A stretch of DNA of 7,427 bases from Candidatus Bathycorpusculum fermentans. Its GTDB lineage: Archaea; Thermoproteota; Bathyarchaeia; Bathyarchaeales; Bathycorpusculaceae. A model generated the notes under the pieces. It did no database searches, had not been told where the DNA came from, and was given only the letters and a program-made list of their open reading frames with translations. The position numbers were made by a program, and so were the translations under genes. Below, one piece after another: positions 1 to 6,078 of the stretch. Location of the stretch: positions 1 to 7,427 of the forward strand of contig WRGM01000099.1 in NCBI GenBank assembly GCA_009787175.1, given 5' to 3'. Position 1 is the first letter of the stretch; every line of letters starts with the position of its first letter.

Positions 1-330
1 AACCTGACAAAATTCGCCAAGACCACAACACATAGCGGTACAGAATTAAATGTACACTATACATAGTGTTTGATAAAAATTTTTTAGCGTTTTTGCGCAG
101 TCTGAATTCTCAGCGTAGAGTTGTTAAGTGGCAGTTTACCACAGATGATGCAAGAATCAAACTACACAAACTATATCCAGTGTTTTAGATGGGCTGGTGT
201 ACTAGTGTATTTTTCTAGTTTATCTGGGATGGATGTTACATTTCATTCTGAGTTGCTTTGTTAACTGTGTTGAAGACAGTGAACTGCTCAGGTTCATATT
301 ACCTCATTGAGCAATGTAGTATAGGTTCAA
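1..330. other. non-coding left flank, no convincing gene
   Basis: No long open frame, tRNA, rRNA or CRISPR repeat is visible here. Two plus-strand frames are open from the window edge and stop at 33-35 and 64-66, so the tail of an upstream gene could end here, but neither tail is recognisable. A short palindrome with a T run lies at 54-85 (listed separately). An inverted repeat, TGCTCA (285-290) with TGAGCA (308-313) and an inner GGT/ACC pairing, sits just past the stop of the minus-strand HD gene. No T run follows it on that strand, so it is only a weak candidate 3' structure. The rest is AT-rich sequence in which I see nothing further. Confidence 0.5.
54..85 (+). terminator. possible terminator hairpin plus T run
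   Basis: ACACTAT at 54-60 and ATAGTGT at 63-69 form a perfect 7-bp inverted repeat with a 2-base gap, followed by six T at 80-85. Archaeal RNA polymerase stops at oligo-T with or without a hairpin, so this could end a plus-strand transcript entering from the left edge, where two open frames stop at 33-35 and 64-66. The loop is very tight, so the palindrome could instead be a protein-binding site. Confidence 0.3.
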
Positions 331-1611
331 TTAAAAAGAGTTTTTTGTGTTGTAGGGTATGTTGCCTAGGATTTTTATTGTTGCTTTTTCGACTGTTTCT
401 CTGTTTTGTTCGTTAGTGTAGATGCGTATGATGTTCATGAATCCTTTTAGTGTTTCGAAAATTTTTGAGCTGTCTTCGAGTTTTTGTAGTTCTCTTTTTC
501 CTTTTGTGTTTCGTGTGAATACTGGGATTTCTGTGGTTTCCATCATAACTGCTCGGTGATATGGAACTGATGGTACTGTTGGGACGTCAATTGTTACTGT
601 TTCTATGTCTACTTTTGCTTCTTTTGCTATTTCGCTTCTAATTTGTGTCCGGTAGGCTTCTTTGCTAAATAATTTGGTGACCATGTCGTCTTTTTCGTAG
701 AATGTTCGGTCGTAGGCGCATTTTAGCATTTTTCGTTGTTCCAAGTTTTTTATGATGGCTTGGGAGGATTTGCATTTCTTTAGTGCTGACCAGACAGTGT
801 AGTCGTCAAGTTGGAGGTAGTCTTCAGGTGTTTTAAATGTGGTTAAGCCTAATTCTTCGTTGGCTTTGTCCATGGCGGTTGCGAGCATTATTTGTGCGGC
901 ACGTCCCATGCGGTGGAAGTATATGCTTTTGAAGGATTCGATGCGGGCTATCATGAATGCTTCTAGGGCTGAGAGGGCTCCTAGTTCTACTGCCAAGTTT
1001 TCGCCTAAAATGTCTAGGGCGTGTATTAGTCTGTAGACGTCTATAAAGCCGTATTCTGCGCCTGTGTGGTATGTGTCTCTTAGTATGTAGTCCATTTTGT
1101 CGACATCAACGCCGCTGCTGATTATTTGGTCGAGGAATGCTTTGTCTGCTCTGTTTGCTTTTCCTACTGCAAGTTTGCCTATTTCGCTAGGTGTGTATCC
1201 TGTTTTGGAGAGTTTGTCTGCTATTTCGCTTTTTTCAATGAGCCATGTTGTTATGTCTTCATGAGTTTTATGTAGGTCTTTTAGTAGTAAGTGTTCAAAT
1301 ACGTGTGAGAAGGGTCCATGACCACAGTCGTGTAGTAACGCGCTTATTCGTGTAATGTCTACTTCTTCTTCGGTGACTTTTTGTGAGATGTGTGGATTTT
1401 CAAGTATGTTGCCTGCTAGAAACATTACGCCTAAACTGTGTTCAAACCGTGTGTGATTGGCTCCAGGGTATACGTATTCTGATCCTGCAAGTTGTCTGAT
1501 TCTATGTAATCTTTGCATGGGGTATGTGTCAATTATGTCTTTTTCTGTTTGTGTAATGTACACGTAACCGTGTACTGGATCTTTAATTTCTCCCCAGTAA
1601 GCTTTTGGCAT
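331..1611 (-). CDS. HD-domain phosphohydrolase, SAMHD1/dNTPase-like
   Basis: A 426-aa soluble protein of the COG1078-type HD superfamily, which includes SAMHD1-like dNTP triphosphohydrolases. The metal-binding set is complete: H58 in TRFEHSLG, H94-D95 in LLHDCGHGPFSH (with H98 and H103 matching the secondary active-site histidines of SAMHD1) and D171 in GVDVDKMDYILRD. The opening WGEIKDPVHGYV followed by QRLHRIRQL is typical of the family N-terminus. Family knowledge predicts hydrolysis of dNTPs to nucleoside and triphosphate, but some members use other nucleotides and the sequence does not settle the substrate. The ATG start has GGTGT 7 bases upstream (1619-1623). The gene diverges from dTMP kinase, which fits a shared role in nucleotide pools. 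Length and motifs look intact. Family assignment is firm; substrate is inferred. Confidence 0.92.
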   Translation of the reverse strand: MPKAYWGEIKDPVHGYVYITQTEKDIIDTYPMQRLHRIRQLAGSEYVYPGANHTRFEHSLGVMFLAGNILENPHISQKVTEEEVDITRISALLHDCGHGPFSHVFEHLLLKDLHKTHEDITTWLIEKSEIADKLSKTGYTPSEIGKLAVGKANRADKAFLDQIISSGVDVDKMDYILRDTYHTGAEYGFIDVYRLIHALDILGENLAVELGALSALEAFMIARIESFKSIYFHRMGRAAQIMLATAMDKANEELGLTTFKTPEDYLQLDDYTVWSALKKCKSSQAIIKNLEQRKMLKCAYDRTFYEKDDMVTKLFSKEAYRTQIRSEIAKEAKVDIETVTIDVPTVPSVPYHRAVMMETTEIPVFTRNTKGKRELQKLEDSSKIFETLKGFMNIIRIYTNEQNRETVEKATIKILGNIPYNTKNSF

Positions 1612-1697
1612 AATTTTTACACCTTTTTTGTCTGCAAATTATATTTATGCAACAGTTCCCTATAATGGTAATGTAATTTAACTAGGGGTTGACTGCT
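1612..1697. promoter_or_regulatory. divergent promoter region of HD gene and tmk
   Basis: This 86-bp gap must hold promoters for both flanking genes. Two AT-rich boxes are visible: 1638-1649 (plus-strand TTATATTTAT) and 1659-1668 (minus-strand CCATTATAGG). With the usual 25-27 base spacing, the left box read rightwards would start tmk transcription near 1670, giving a leader of about 28 bases. The right box read leftwards would start the HD transcript near 1637, giving a leader of about 26 bases. Both leaders would keep their SD sequences (AGGGG 1684-1688; GGTGT 1619-1623). In this crossed arrangement each polymerase complex covers the other's promoter. The opposite assignment would remove both SD sequences. 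This is inference from spacing only. Confidence 0.45.
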
Positions 1698-2294
1698 GTG
1701 AACGGCGTATTTATCTGCATTGAGGGTTTAGATGGTAGTGGTAAGTCGACGCAGGCTAAATTGTTAACAAAAAAACTTTGCAAAGAAGGCTACGATGCCT
1801 TTTTTACTGCAGAGCCTAGTAAAGGAAAAATTGGCTGTTTTATACGTAAACGTCTCTTTGATAAAGAACGCATGTCCCCATCCGTTGAAGCTCTGCTTTT
1901 TGCTGCTGACCGGCTTGAACATGTGCAACGCGTTATTGTGCCTGCCTTGCAGGCGGGTAAAATTGTAATTTCTGATCGCTATGTCTACTCTTCTCTGGCA
2001 TATCAGGGATGTGCGGGTTTGAGTTTGGATTGGATAGACACTATAAATGCTAATGCGCAAAAGCCTGATTTGTCAATTTTTATTGATGTTGCTCCTGAAA
2101 TTGTTTTAAAACGGCTTAAACGGAAAAAGTCTGTAATGGAAAACCTGCAAACTCAACAGCGTGTTCAGGAAATATATCAGCGGTATGTTGAAAAAGGGAT
2201 GCTTAAACGTGTTGACGGCTCTAAGGGTAAAAATGATGTTTTGGAAGAATTATACTCTACGGTTATCTGTCATTTAAAATTAGAAAAAAGTTAA
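1698..2294 (+). CDS. tmk: dTMP kinase (thymidylate kinase)
   Basis: Phosphorylates dTMP to dTDP with ATP, the step before dTTP in DNA precursor synthesis; cytoplasmic. The 198-aa product opens with the family start and a P-loop, FICIEGLDGSGKSTQ (P-loop about residues 10-18). TAEPSKGKIG follows at the usual TREP position, then the DRY motif in SDRYVYSSLAYQG (D93-R94-Y95) and PDLSIFIDV. The LID region is basic (KRLKRKKS) and leads into a TQQRVQEIYQRY helix, as in other TMP kinases. I chose GTG at 1698 because AGGGG (1684-1688) lies 9 bases upstream; an in-frame TTG at 1689 directly abuts that SD and would add three residues. It diverges from the HD phosphohydrolase and converges on the ABC permease. 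The length is normal and nothing essential is missing. Confidence 0.93.
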   Translation: MNGVFICIEGLDGSGKSTQAKLLTKKLCKEGYDAFFTAEPSKGKIGCFIRKRLFDKERMSPSVEALLFAADRLEHVQRVIVPALQAGKIVISDRYVYSSLAYQGCAGLSLDWIDTINANAQKPDLSIFIDVAPEIVLKRLKRKKSVMENLQTQQRVQEIYQRYVEKGMLKRVDGSKGKNDVLEELYSTVICHLKLEKS

Positions 2295-2324
2295 GCCTAA
2301 AAAAAGGTGTGGCTAATTTTTTTT
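2294..2324. terminator. two-sided terminator between tmk and ABC permease
   Basis: Between the two converging stop codons, AGCC (2294-2297) can pair with GGCT (2311-2314). The plus strand then has eight T (2317-2324), while the minus strand has seven T opposite the A run 2299-2305. Each strand therefore offers an oligo-T stop for the gene reading into it. The stem is short, so the T runs probably do most of the work, as is usual in archaea. Confidence 0.55.
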
Positions 2325-2326
2325 GT

Positions 2327-3430
2327 TTAGTTTTCTCTCCATTTGAATAGTTTTACTGCTAAAACGAAGATGACAAGTGTTATTATGCCCAATACTGCAA
2401 TGTCTACAAGTGCGTTTGGTATGTTATTGTAGACCATAACATTGTTTAGGCCTTCAGTGACATAGAATAATGGTAACGCATGAGCTATGGTTTGTAAATA
2501 GCTTGGCATAAAGTCCATTGGGAAGAATGTGCCTGATAAGAACATCATAGGAAAAGTTACAATGTTGCCTATTACGCCTGCGGTTTCTGGATTTTTCGCT
2601 ACTGTGCCAACTAGCATGCCTAATGAAGCAAATAATGTTGGTCCTAGAATTAGGAAGGGTATTAGCCATAGTGATAATGTAATATGTGCGCCGAATGCAA
2701 AAACGCCTACTCCGACCATAAGTAGAAAGCCTGCAAGTGATAGGGCGATATAGAATAGGACTTTAGCAATTAACCATTCCATTTTTGTTAGCGGTGTTAG
2801 TGAGAGTTGTCTGAAGAGCTTATTTTTCTTATAATCTGCGGCAATATTTACTAATGAAAACATTGGATTTGTTAGAATAGCAAAGCCAATTAAACCTGGA
2901 ACTAGAAAATCAATATATGAGGTTTGACTGGTGTTAACAGTGGCTGAATTTAGCCCTATTATCATAATGCCGTTGAAGCGTTGTAAATTGAAATAATTAG
3001 CGTATCCATTGATTGTTCCGCTGATAATGCCGCTTGTACTTGACGCGGGGCTGCCATAGACAGTAATGTTTACCGGTTGCTCTAAAAGATAATTTTCTGT
3101 GAAATTAGGCGGAATAATTATACCCTCTGATGAGGAATGTGCTGCTAAGTAATCTGTAAAATTTTCTGAAACATCCACAGTTATAACTCTCATTGTTGAA
3201 GACTCATTAAGTGCTGTGAGAAACTCGTTACCTATATTTTGGTCAAACGCGCCTGTGTCTTGATTTTGAGCATACACATTTATAGGTCCTGACTCTCCGC
3301 TGAAAATGGCCCCAAAAATTAAAATTAAAACAACTGGAAAAATTAGGCCAAAGAATAATCCGAATTTATTTCTAAAATAGCCAATACTAAACACTTTAAA
3401 GTCTACATAAATACGTCTAAAACTAACCAT
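2327..3430 (-). CDS. ABC-2 type transporter permease
   Basis: A 367-aa membrane subunit of an ABC exporter of the ABC-2 (DrrB-like) class. Hydrophobic segments fall at about 24-44, 173-197, 219-247, 252-277, 283-308 and 341-363, giving six membrane spans. A large outside loop (about 45-172) separates the first two spans. The LTPLTKMEWLIAK stretch after span 2 and FLSGTFFPMDFMPSYLQ around span 5 are characteristic of ABC-2 permeases. The outside loop carries five N-X-S/T sequons (N75, N90, N109, N121, N166), which suggests a glycosylated surface loop. The ATG lies 2 bp after the ATPase stop and GGAC (3441-3444) within the ATPase tail may serve as SD, so the two genes are one transcript. The substrate (drug, lipid, peptide or polysaccharide) cannot be read from the sequence. 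Confidence 0.9.
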   Translation of the reverse strand: MVSFRRIYVDFKVFSIGYFRNKFGLFFGLIFPVVLILIFGAIFSGESGPINVYAQNQDTGAFDQNIGNEFLTALNESSTMRVITVDVSENFTDYLAAHSSSEGIIIPPNFTENYLLEQPVNITVYGSPASSTSGIISGTINGYANYFNLQRFNGIMIIGLNSATVNTSQTSYIDFLVPGLIGFAILTNPMFSLVNIAADYKKNKLFRQLSLTPLTKMEWLIAKVLFYIALSLAGFLLMVGVGVFAFGAHITLSLWLIPFLILGPTLFASLGMLVGTVAKNPETAGVIGNIVTFPMMFLSGTFFPMDFMPSYLQTIAHALPLFYVTEGLNNVMVYNNIPNALVDIAVLGIITLVIFVLAVKLFKWREN

Positions 3431-3432
3431 AT

Positions 3433-4401
3433 CTACTGCCGTCCTTTTTTATTCCCATTCTGCTGCTGCTCAATAGCTTCTTCTTCTATTTGCTCACCAA
3501 ATGGGTCATTGACTAATTTGATAAATACATCGTCAAGGCTGTCTTGGCGTGTCTGTATTTCACCCCATTTCATCCCTGACTGCTCAGCAGCTGCTAATGC
3601 CGCTAACATGTCTATTTTTTTCTTCAATGGTATAGTAATTATTCCCTTCATATCATCATATGTTACTTGTAATTCAGTGTTTGCCTGAATATAGTCCGCA
3701 AGTTGTTTATCTCCATGAATCTCTAAACGTTCTCCTGAACCATTTTGTTCAATAATTTCTTCTATTGTGCCCATGGCTACAATATGACCATGATCCATGA
3801 TGGCTACTCTATCTGAGAGCTGTTGTGCCTCATCTAGATAATGAGTGGTTAAAATGATAGTTTTTCCTTTAGCTTTTAACCCACGTATAACTTCCCATAT
3901 GGCTCGTCTTGCATTAGGATCTAACCCAGTGGTGGGTTCATCAAGAAATAAGATCTCAGGCGAGTTTACAAGTGAGAGCGCAAGACCTGTCTTTTGCTTT
4001 TGCCCTCCTGAGAGACTTTCAAAAACATGCTTTTCCATTTCATCAAGGAGAACTTCTTTTAAAATCGCGTCAGCATCAACTTTAACGTTAAAGAGGCTCG
4101 CGTAGTATTTAATTGCCTCTTTTGGAGTGGTTTTTTCAAAGAAGGTAAAGTCTTGCGGGATTACACCAATTCTTTTATGTACTTCATAACCATCTTTCCA
4201 CGGGTCTAACCCTAAAATTTTAACATCCCCACTATCCCGCTCACGCAGCCCCTCCATGATTTCTATTGTAGTAGTCTTACCTGCCCCGTTCGGACCTAAT
4301 AGTCCAAAGACCTCACCCTGCTTAATCTTAAAAGAGATGCCGTCAACTGCTTTAAGACCGCTATAACTTTTCTTAAGATCTGTTACCTCTATTGAAAACA
4401 T
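3433..4401 (-). CDS. ABC transporter ATP-binding protein, DrrA/CcmA-type
   Basis: A 322-aa cytoplasmic ATPase that drives the permease encoded just downstream. All nucleotide-binding motifs are present in order: Walker A GPNGAGKTT (36-44), Q-loop Q83, signature LSGGQ (130-134), Walker B ILFLDEP (150-156), D-loop GLDP (159-162) and the switch histidine H187 in LTTHYLDEA. After about residue 215 comes the accessory C-terminal domain usual in DrrA-type subunits, then an acidic and glutamine-rich tail (EEEAIEQQQ) of unknown purpose. The ATG has AGGGG 7 bases upstream (4409-4413). It is the first gene of a two-gene exporter operon with its own TATA box at 4458-4466. The family is certain; the cargo is not determined. 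Confidence 0.94.
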   Translation of the reverse strand: MFSIEVTDLKKSYSGLKAVDGISFKIKQGEVFGLLGPNGAGKTTTIEIMEGLRERDSGDVKILGLDPWKDGYEVHKRIGVIPQDFTFFEKTTPKEAIKYYASLFNVKVDADAILKEVLLDEMEKHVFESLSGGQKQKTGLALSLVNSPEILFLDEPTTGLDPNARRAIWEVIRGLKAKGKTIILTTHYLDEAQQLSDRVAIMDHGHIVAMGTIEEIIEQNGSGERLEIHGDKQLADYIQANTELQVTYDDMKGIITIPLKKKIDMLAALAAAEQSGMKWGEIQTRQDSLDDVFIKLVNDPFGEQIEEEAIEQQQNGNKKGRQ

Positions 4402-4454
4402 TCCCTTACCCCTAAATTTGTACTCTTAACTCTGTTTCTGGGAGTAGTTGCAAA

Positions 4455-4470
4455 TATTTTTATATATTCC
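4455..4470 (-). promoter_or_regulatory. BRE/TATA promoter of the ABC operon
   Basis: On the minus strand TATATAAAA (4466-4458) is preceded by a purine-rich AAAGGA stretch that fits a B-recognition element. Usual archaeal spacing puts the transcript start near 4436, giving a leader of about 35 bases that contains the AGGGG SD of the ATPase gene. It is the clearest promoter in the window, though no experiment supports it here. Confidence 0.65.
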
Positions 4471-4492
4471 TTTCTATTACAGCAAACATAAT

Positions 4493-4508
4493 ATGTTGTA
4501 AACAACAT
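4493..4508. promoter_or_regulatory. 16-bp palindrome, possible operator of the ABC operon
   Basis: ATGTTGT (4493-4499) and ACAACAT (4502-4508) are exact inverted repeats with a 2-base centre. The site lies about 27 bases upstream of the TATA box of the exporter operon and only 2 bp past the stop codon of the preceding minus-strand gene. No T run follows on the minus strand, so a dimeric regulator site is more likely than a terminator. A second small palindrome, ACATA-A-TATGT, abuts and overlaps it at about 4487-4497. The regulator is unknown. Confidence 0.4.
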
Positions 4509-4510
4509 GT

Positions 4511-5017
4511 TTAAAAATCGGTGGTTTCATGTAAAATTTTTTTACTTTTACTCGTAGTCTTATTTATTTTATCTATAATCATTGCCACGAGTTCTTCTGG
4601 GGTAATATAGCGTGGACCTTGCTTGTGAAAAACCTGAAACTCTAACTCTCTAACTGCAAAATTCGTTCTAAATATATAATAATCAAATTTCAAAGCAGAT
4701 TTTTTTTCACCATGATATTTGTAATAACGTATGACACAAAAAAAGTCTAGCGAAGACCTGCCAAGTATACTGGGTACTCTACTAATTTCTTGTTCATCTA
4801 AAAAATTGAAACTTTCTTCCTCAGCTATCCCAAACTCAAAAATAATTTCACTATTTAGAATAGTGGGAATCGAAATTTCTTCAAAATAACACGTTTTACT
4901 ATTTAACTCTCTTAACGTTTGAACAAGTTTCTGCTGAAGCTGTTTAATATTGACTGTTGAAGAAAACTTTTCAAAAAAATGAATACTTAACGGAAAATTT
5001 TCGTATTTACCTAACAT
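4511..5017 (-). CDS. hypothetical protein, 168 aa
   Basis: I do not recognise this protein. It has 168 residues, no signal peptide or membrane span, and is rich in Phe, Glu, Ile and Lys. The N-terminal half mixes helix-forming stretches (IKQLQQKLVQTLREL) with strand-like ones (ISIPTILNSEIIFEFGI). The middle has aromatic-rich strands (LDFFCVIRYYKY, LKFDYYIFRTNF). The end, ITPEELVAMIIDKINKT, looks like a terminal helix, followed by a basic tail. No cysteine pairs or catalytic motif stand out. The ATG lies 11 bp after the stop of the zinc-ribbon gene, with GGA in the gap as a weak SD, so the two are probably co-transcribed. Runs of seven and eight T inside the frame leave it intact, which supports it being a real gene. 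Confidence 0.75.
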   Translation of the reverse strand: MLGKYENFPLSIHFFEKFSSTVNIKQLQQKLVQTLRELNSKTCYFEEISIPTILNSEIIFEFGIAEEESFNFLDEQEISRVPSILGRSSLDFFCVIRYYKYHGEKKSALKFDYYIFRTNFAVRELEFQVFHKQGPRYITPEELVAMIIDKINKTTSKSKKILHETTDF

Positions 5018-5028
5018 AAGCTTTCCAG

Positions 5029-5397
5029 TTATGTACTTGTTTTTATTTTCTTCACTTTTTCCAAACTGCTCAACAGCTCCGAAAGAGCTGCACTCAACTT
5101 CTGTATTTCCTCAAAGTCCTCCGACTTTTCAATTTTTTCCTCAAACACCTGAATTTTATTTAACAATGTACTCTCAAGCTTATCATAAGTCCCGTTTACT
5201 TGAAATGTCGTCTGCGGCTGTGCATCTCCTTTTGCAATTATCACCTTTTTCTGATCCTGCTCACACCAAAGCGTGTTATCCTTAAATCTGAATAATGGCG
5301 CAGAACAAGCTGGACATGAAAGATCTGTTAACGTTGCCCCTTGCCGTAGCAAATCCGCCATACGTTTTATCGATGTATCATCTTTATTTGCTTGCAA
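5029..5397 (-). CDS. Sjogren's/scleroderma autoantigen 1 (p27)-type zinc-ribbon protein
   Basis: A 122-aa protein with the layout of the archaeal autoantigen p27 family: a short N-terminal helix (IKRMADLLRQGATLTDLSC), a zinc ribbon and a C-terminal coiled coil (about 72-118). The family's job in archaea is not established. The ribbon starts normally with C28-P-A-C31, and PLFRFKDNTLWC45 follows as expected. The usual closing CPxC is C45-E-Q-D48 here, so the fourth ligand is Asp or absent. I accept the TTG start because GAGGT (5404-5408) lies 6 bases upstream and a TATA box at 5431-5440 would give a short leader containing it. The in-frame ATG at 5361 has no SD. It is probably co-transcribed with the 168-aa gene and is divergent from the UPF0147 gene. 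Confidence 0.85.
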   Translation of the reverse strand: MQANKDDTSIKRMADLLRQGATLTDLSCPACSAPLFRFKDNTLWCEQDQKKVIIAKGDAQPQTTFQVNGTYDKLESTLLNKIQVFEEKIEKSEDFEEIQKLSAALSELLSSLEKVKKIKTST

Positions 5398-5478
5398 ATA
5401 AGAACCTCAAAGTTAAATACGCGTCAAAAGCTTATATATACTTGGTCACTGCGATTCTAAATATAGAGCGGATTTATA
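5398..5478. promoter_or_regulatory. divergent promoter region with symmetric TATA box
   Basis: An 81-bp gap separates two diverging starts. TATATATA centred at about 5436 (5431-5440) reads almost the same on both strands. Leftwards it predicts a start near 5410, giving a leader of about 13 bases that contains the GAGGT of the zinc-ribbon gene. Rightwards it predicts a start near 5462, about 17 bases before the UPF0147 ATG, with CAAAAG (5425-5430) as a possible BRE. One box could serve both genes; a second weak AT stretch (5455-5464) is the alternative for the rightward gene. Confidence 0.5.
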
Positions 5479-5757
5479 ATGGTGCGAAAGAAAAAAGCAG
5501 AAGAATATGAAGCTAAAATTCAACAAGCATTAGGTGTACTTAGTGAAGTTTCCGAGGACAGCACTACACCACGAAACATAAGACGCGCCGCAAAAGATGC
5601 AATGGATGCACTACAAAGCGGCAACTTTACACCAGCAGTCAGAGCTTCAAACGCAGTATCTCTGCTTGACGAAATACTACAAGACCCAAACATGCCGCCG
5701 TACACACGTGTAAAACTCTGGAACGTTATGAGCTTTATAGAAGCCATAAAAGATTAA
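5479..5757 (+). CDS. UPF0147 family protein
   Basis: A 92-aa protein matching the archaeal UPF0147 family (typically about 85-95 residues), so it is full length. The recognisable core is IQQALGVLSEVSEDSTTPRNIRRAAKDAMDAL, followed by NAVSLLDEILQDPNMPPYTRVKLWNVMSFIEAI (quoted as scattered anchors: EDSTTPRNIRRAA about 27-39, DPNMPPYTR about 71-79). It is predicted all-helical, soluble and without catalytic residues; its function is unknown. The N-terminus is basic (VRKKK). ATG at 5479 is the first start, with a GGA-containing stretch (5470-5472) upstream as a weak SD. Five T directly after the stop (5758-5762) may end the transcript. It is divergent from the zinc-ribbon gene and convergent with the YbjQ remnant. 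Confidence 0.9.
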   Translation: MVRKKKAEEYEAKIQQALGVLSEVSEDSTTPRNIRRAAKDAMDALQSGNFTPAVRASNAVSLLDEILQDPNMPPYTRVKLWNVMSFIEAIKD

Positions 5758-5784
5758 TTTTTACTCTACTACCTTCCTTTTATC

Positions 5785-5997
5785 TCACAGATCCTCCGGC
5801 TCAACTAGCACTGCAGTCCCAGTTGCCGAAAACAACATAATACTGAATTGTTCTATACCAGAAGTTTCCACATCTAACCCAATAATAGCATTCGCACCCA
5901 AAGCTATAGCTCGAGCCTTAACACGCTCAATAGCCTCCAAACGCGCTTTCTCTATCTCAGAAGTATAAGAAGTCACTTCCCCCCAACCATAGTGTGA
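5785..5997 (-). pseudogene. truncated YbjQ/UPF0145-type gene (C-terminal part)
   Basis: The frame encodes GWGEVTSYTSEIEKAR, then the helix LEAIERVKARAIALGANAIIGL and the closing strand SATGTAVLVEP, which match the C-terminal two thirds of YbjQ/UPF0145 (COG0393) proteins of about 100-110 aa. Members form a small oligomeric alpha/beta fold often annotated as heavy-metal binding; the real function is unclear. The first 40 or so residues are missing. Family similarity runs upstream past the only start-like codon (GTG, 5974-5976) to G-W-G at about 5980-5988, then a stop appears in frame at 5998-6000. Similarity ends where the 30-bp tandem repeat next to the insertion sequence begins. I did not find the missing 5' part to the right of the element. 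A short product from the GTG (63 aa) is possible but would be incomplete. Confidence 0.75.
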
Positions 5998-6045
5998 TTA
6001 ATTTATGATAATATCACCATAGGTAATTAATTTATGAAAACTTCA
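5987..6045. repeat. imperfect 30-bp tandem repeat, left border of IS
   Basis: Two adjoining units are visible, 5987-6016 (30 bp) and 6017-6045 (29 bp). Both start CCATAG, share ATTAATTTATGA (5997-6008 and 6026-6037) and end in TCA. About 24 of 30 positions agree, with a single-base gap. The first unit begins exactly where YbjQ similarity ends. A related motif, AATAATTTATAC, occurs in the opposite orientation at the other end of the transposase gene (about 7307-7318). These may be transposase binding sites, but I could not define exact terminal inverted repeats. Confidence 0.6.
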
Positions 6046-6078
6046 CCTCTGTGGGAAGATAGGGAGATGAGGTCGATA

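Noticed and set aside
1..66. Tail of a plus-strand gene (frames stopping at 33-35 or 64-66)
   Set aside because: Only 10 or 21 codons are visible and two frames compete; no recognisable residues, so not listed as a gene.
140..200. Possible box C/D small RNA starting at GATGATG
   Set aside because: No matching D, C' and D' boxes at the needed spacing.
839..1036. Open frames opposite the HD, tmk, ABC, UPF0147 and transposase genes
   Set aside because: They are antisense or out-of-frame shadows of genes with strong family motifs and show no domains, SD sequences or promoters of their own.
1689..1697. TTG at 1689 as start of dTMP kinase
   Set aside because: The SD AGGGG ends at 1688, leaving no spacing; GTG at 1698 has a 9-base gap and matches the family start.
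331..2294. HD phosphohydrolase as part of an antiviral defence system
   Set aside because: SAMHD1-like dNTPases can restrict phages, but no partner, sensor or defence neighbour is present; a housekeeping role beside tmk is simpler.
6034..6078. ATG at 6034 as transposase start
   Set aside because: The extra 15 residues lie in the tandem repeat and have no family similarity; ATG 6079 has a GAGG SD at good spacing. Not fully excluded.
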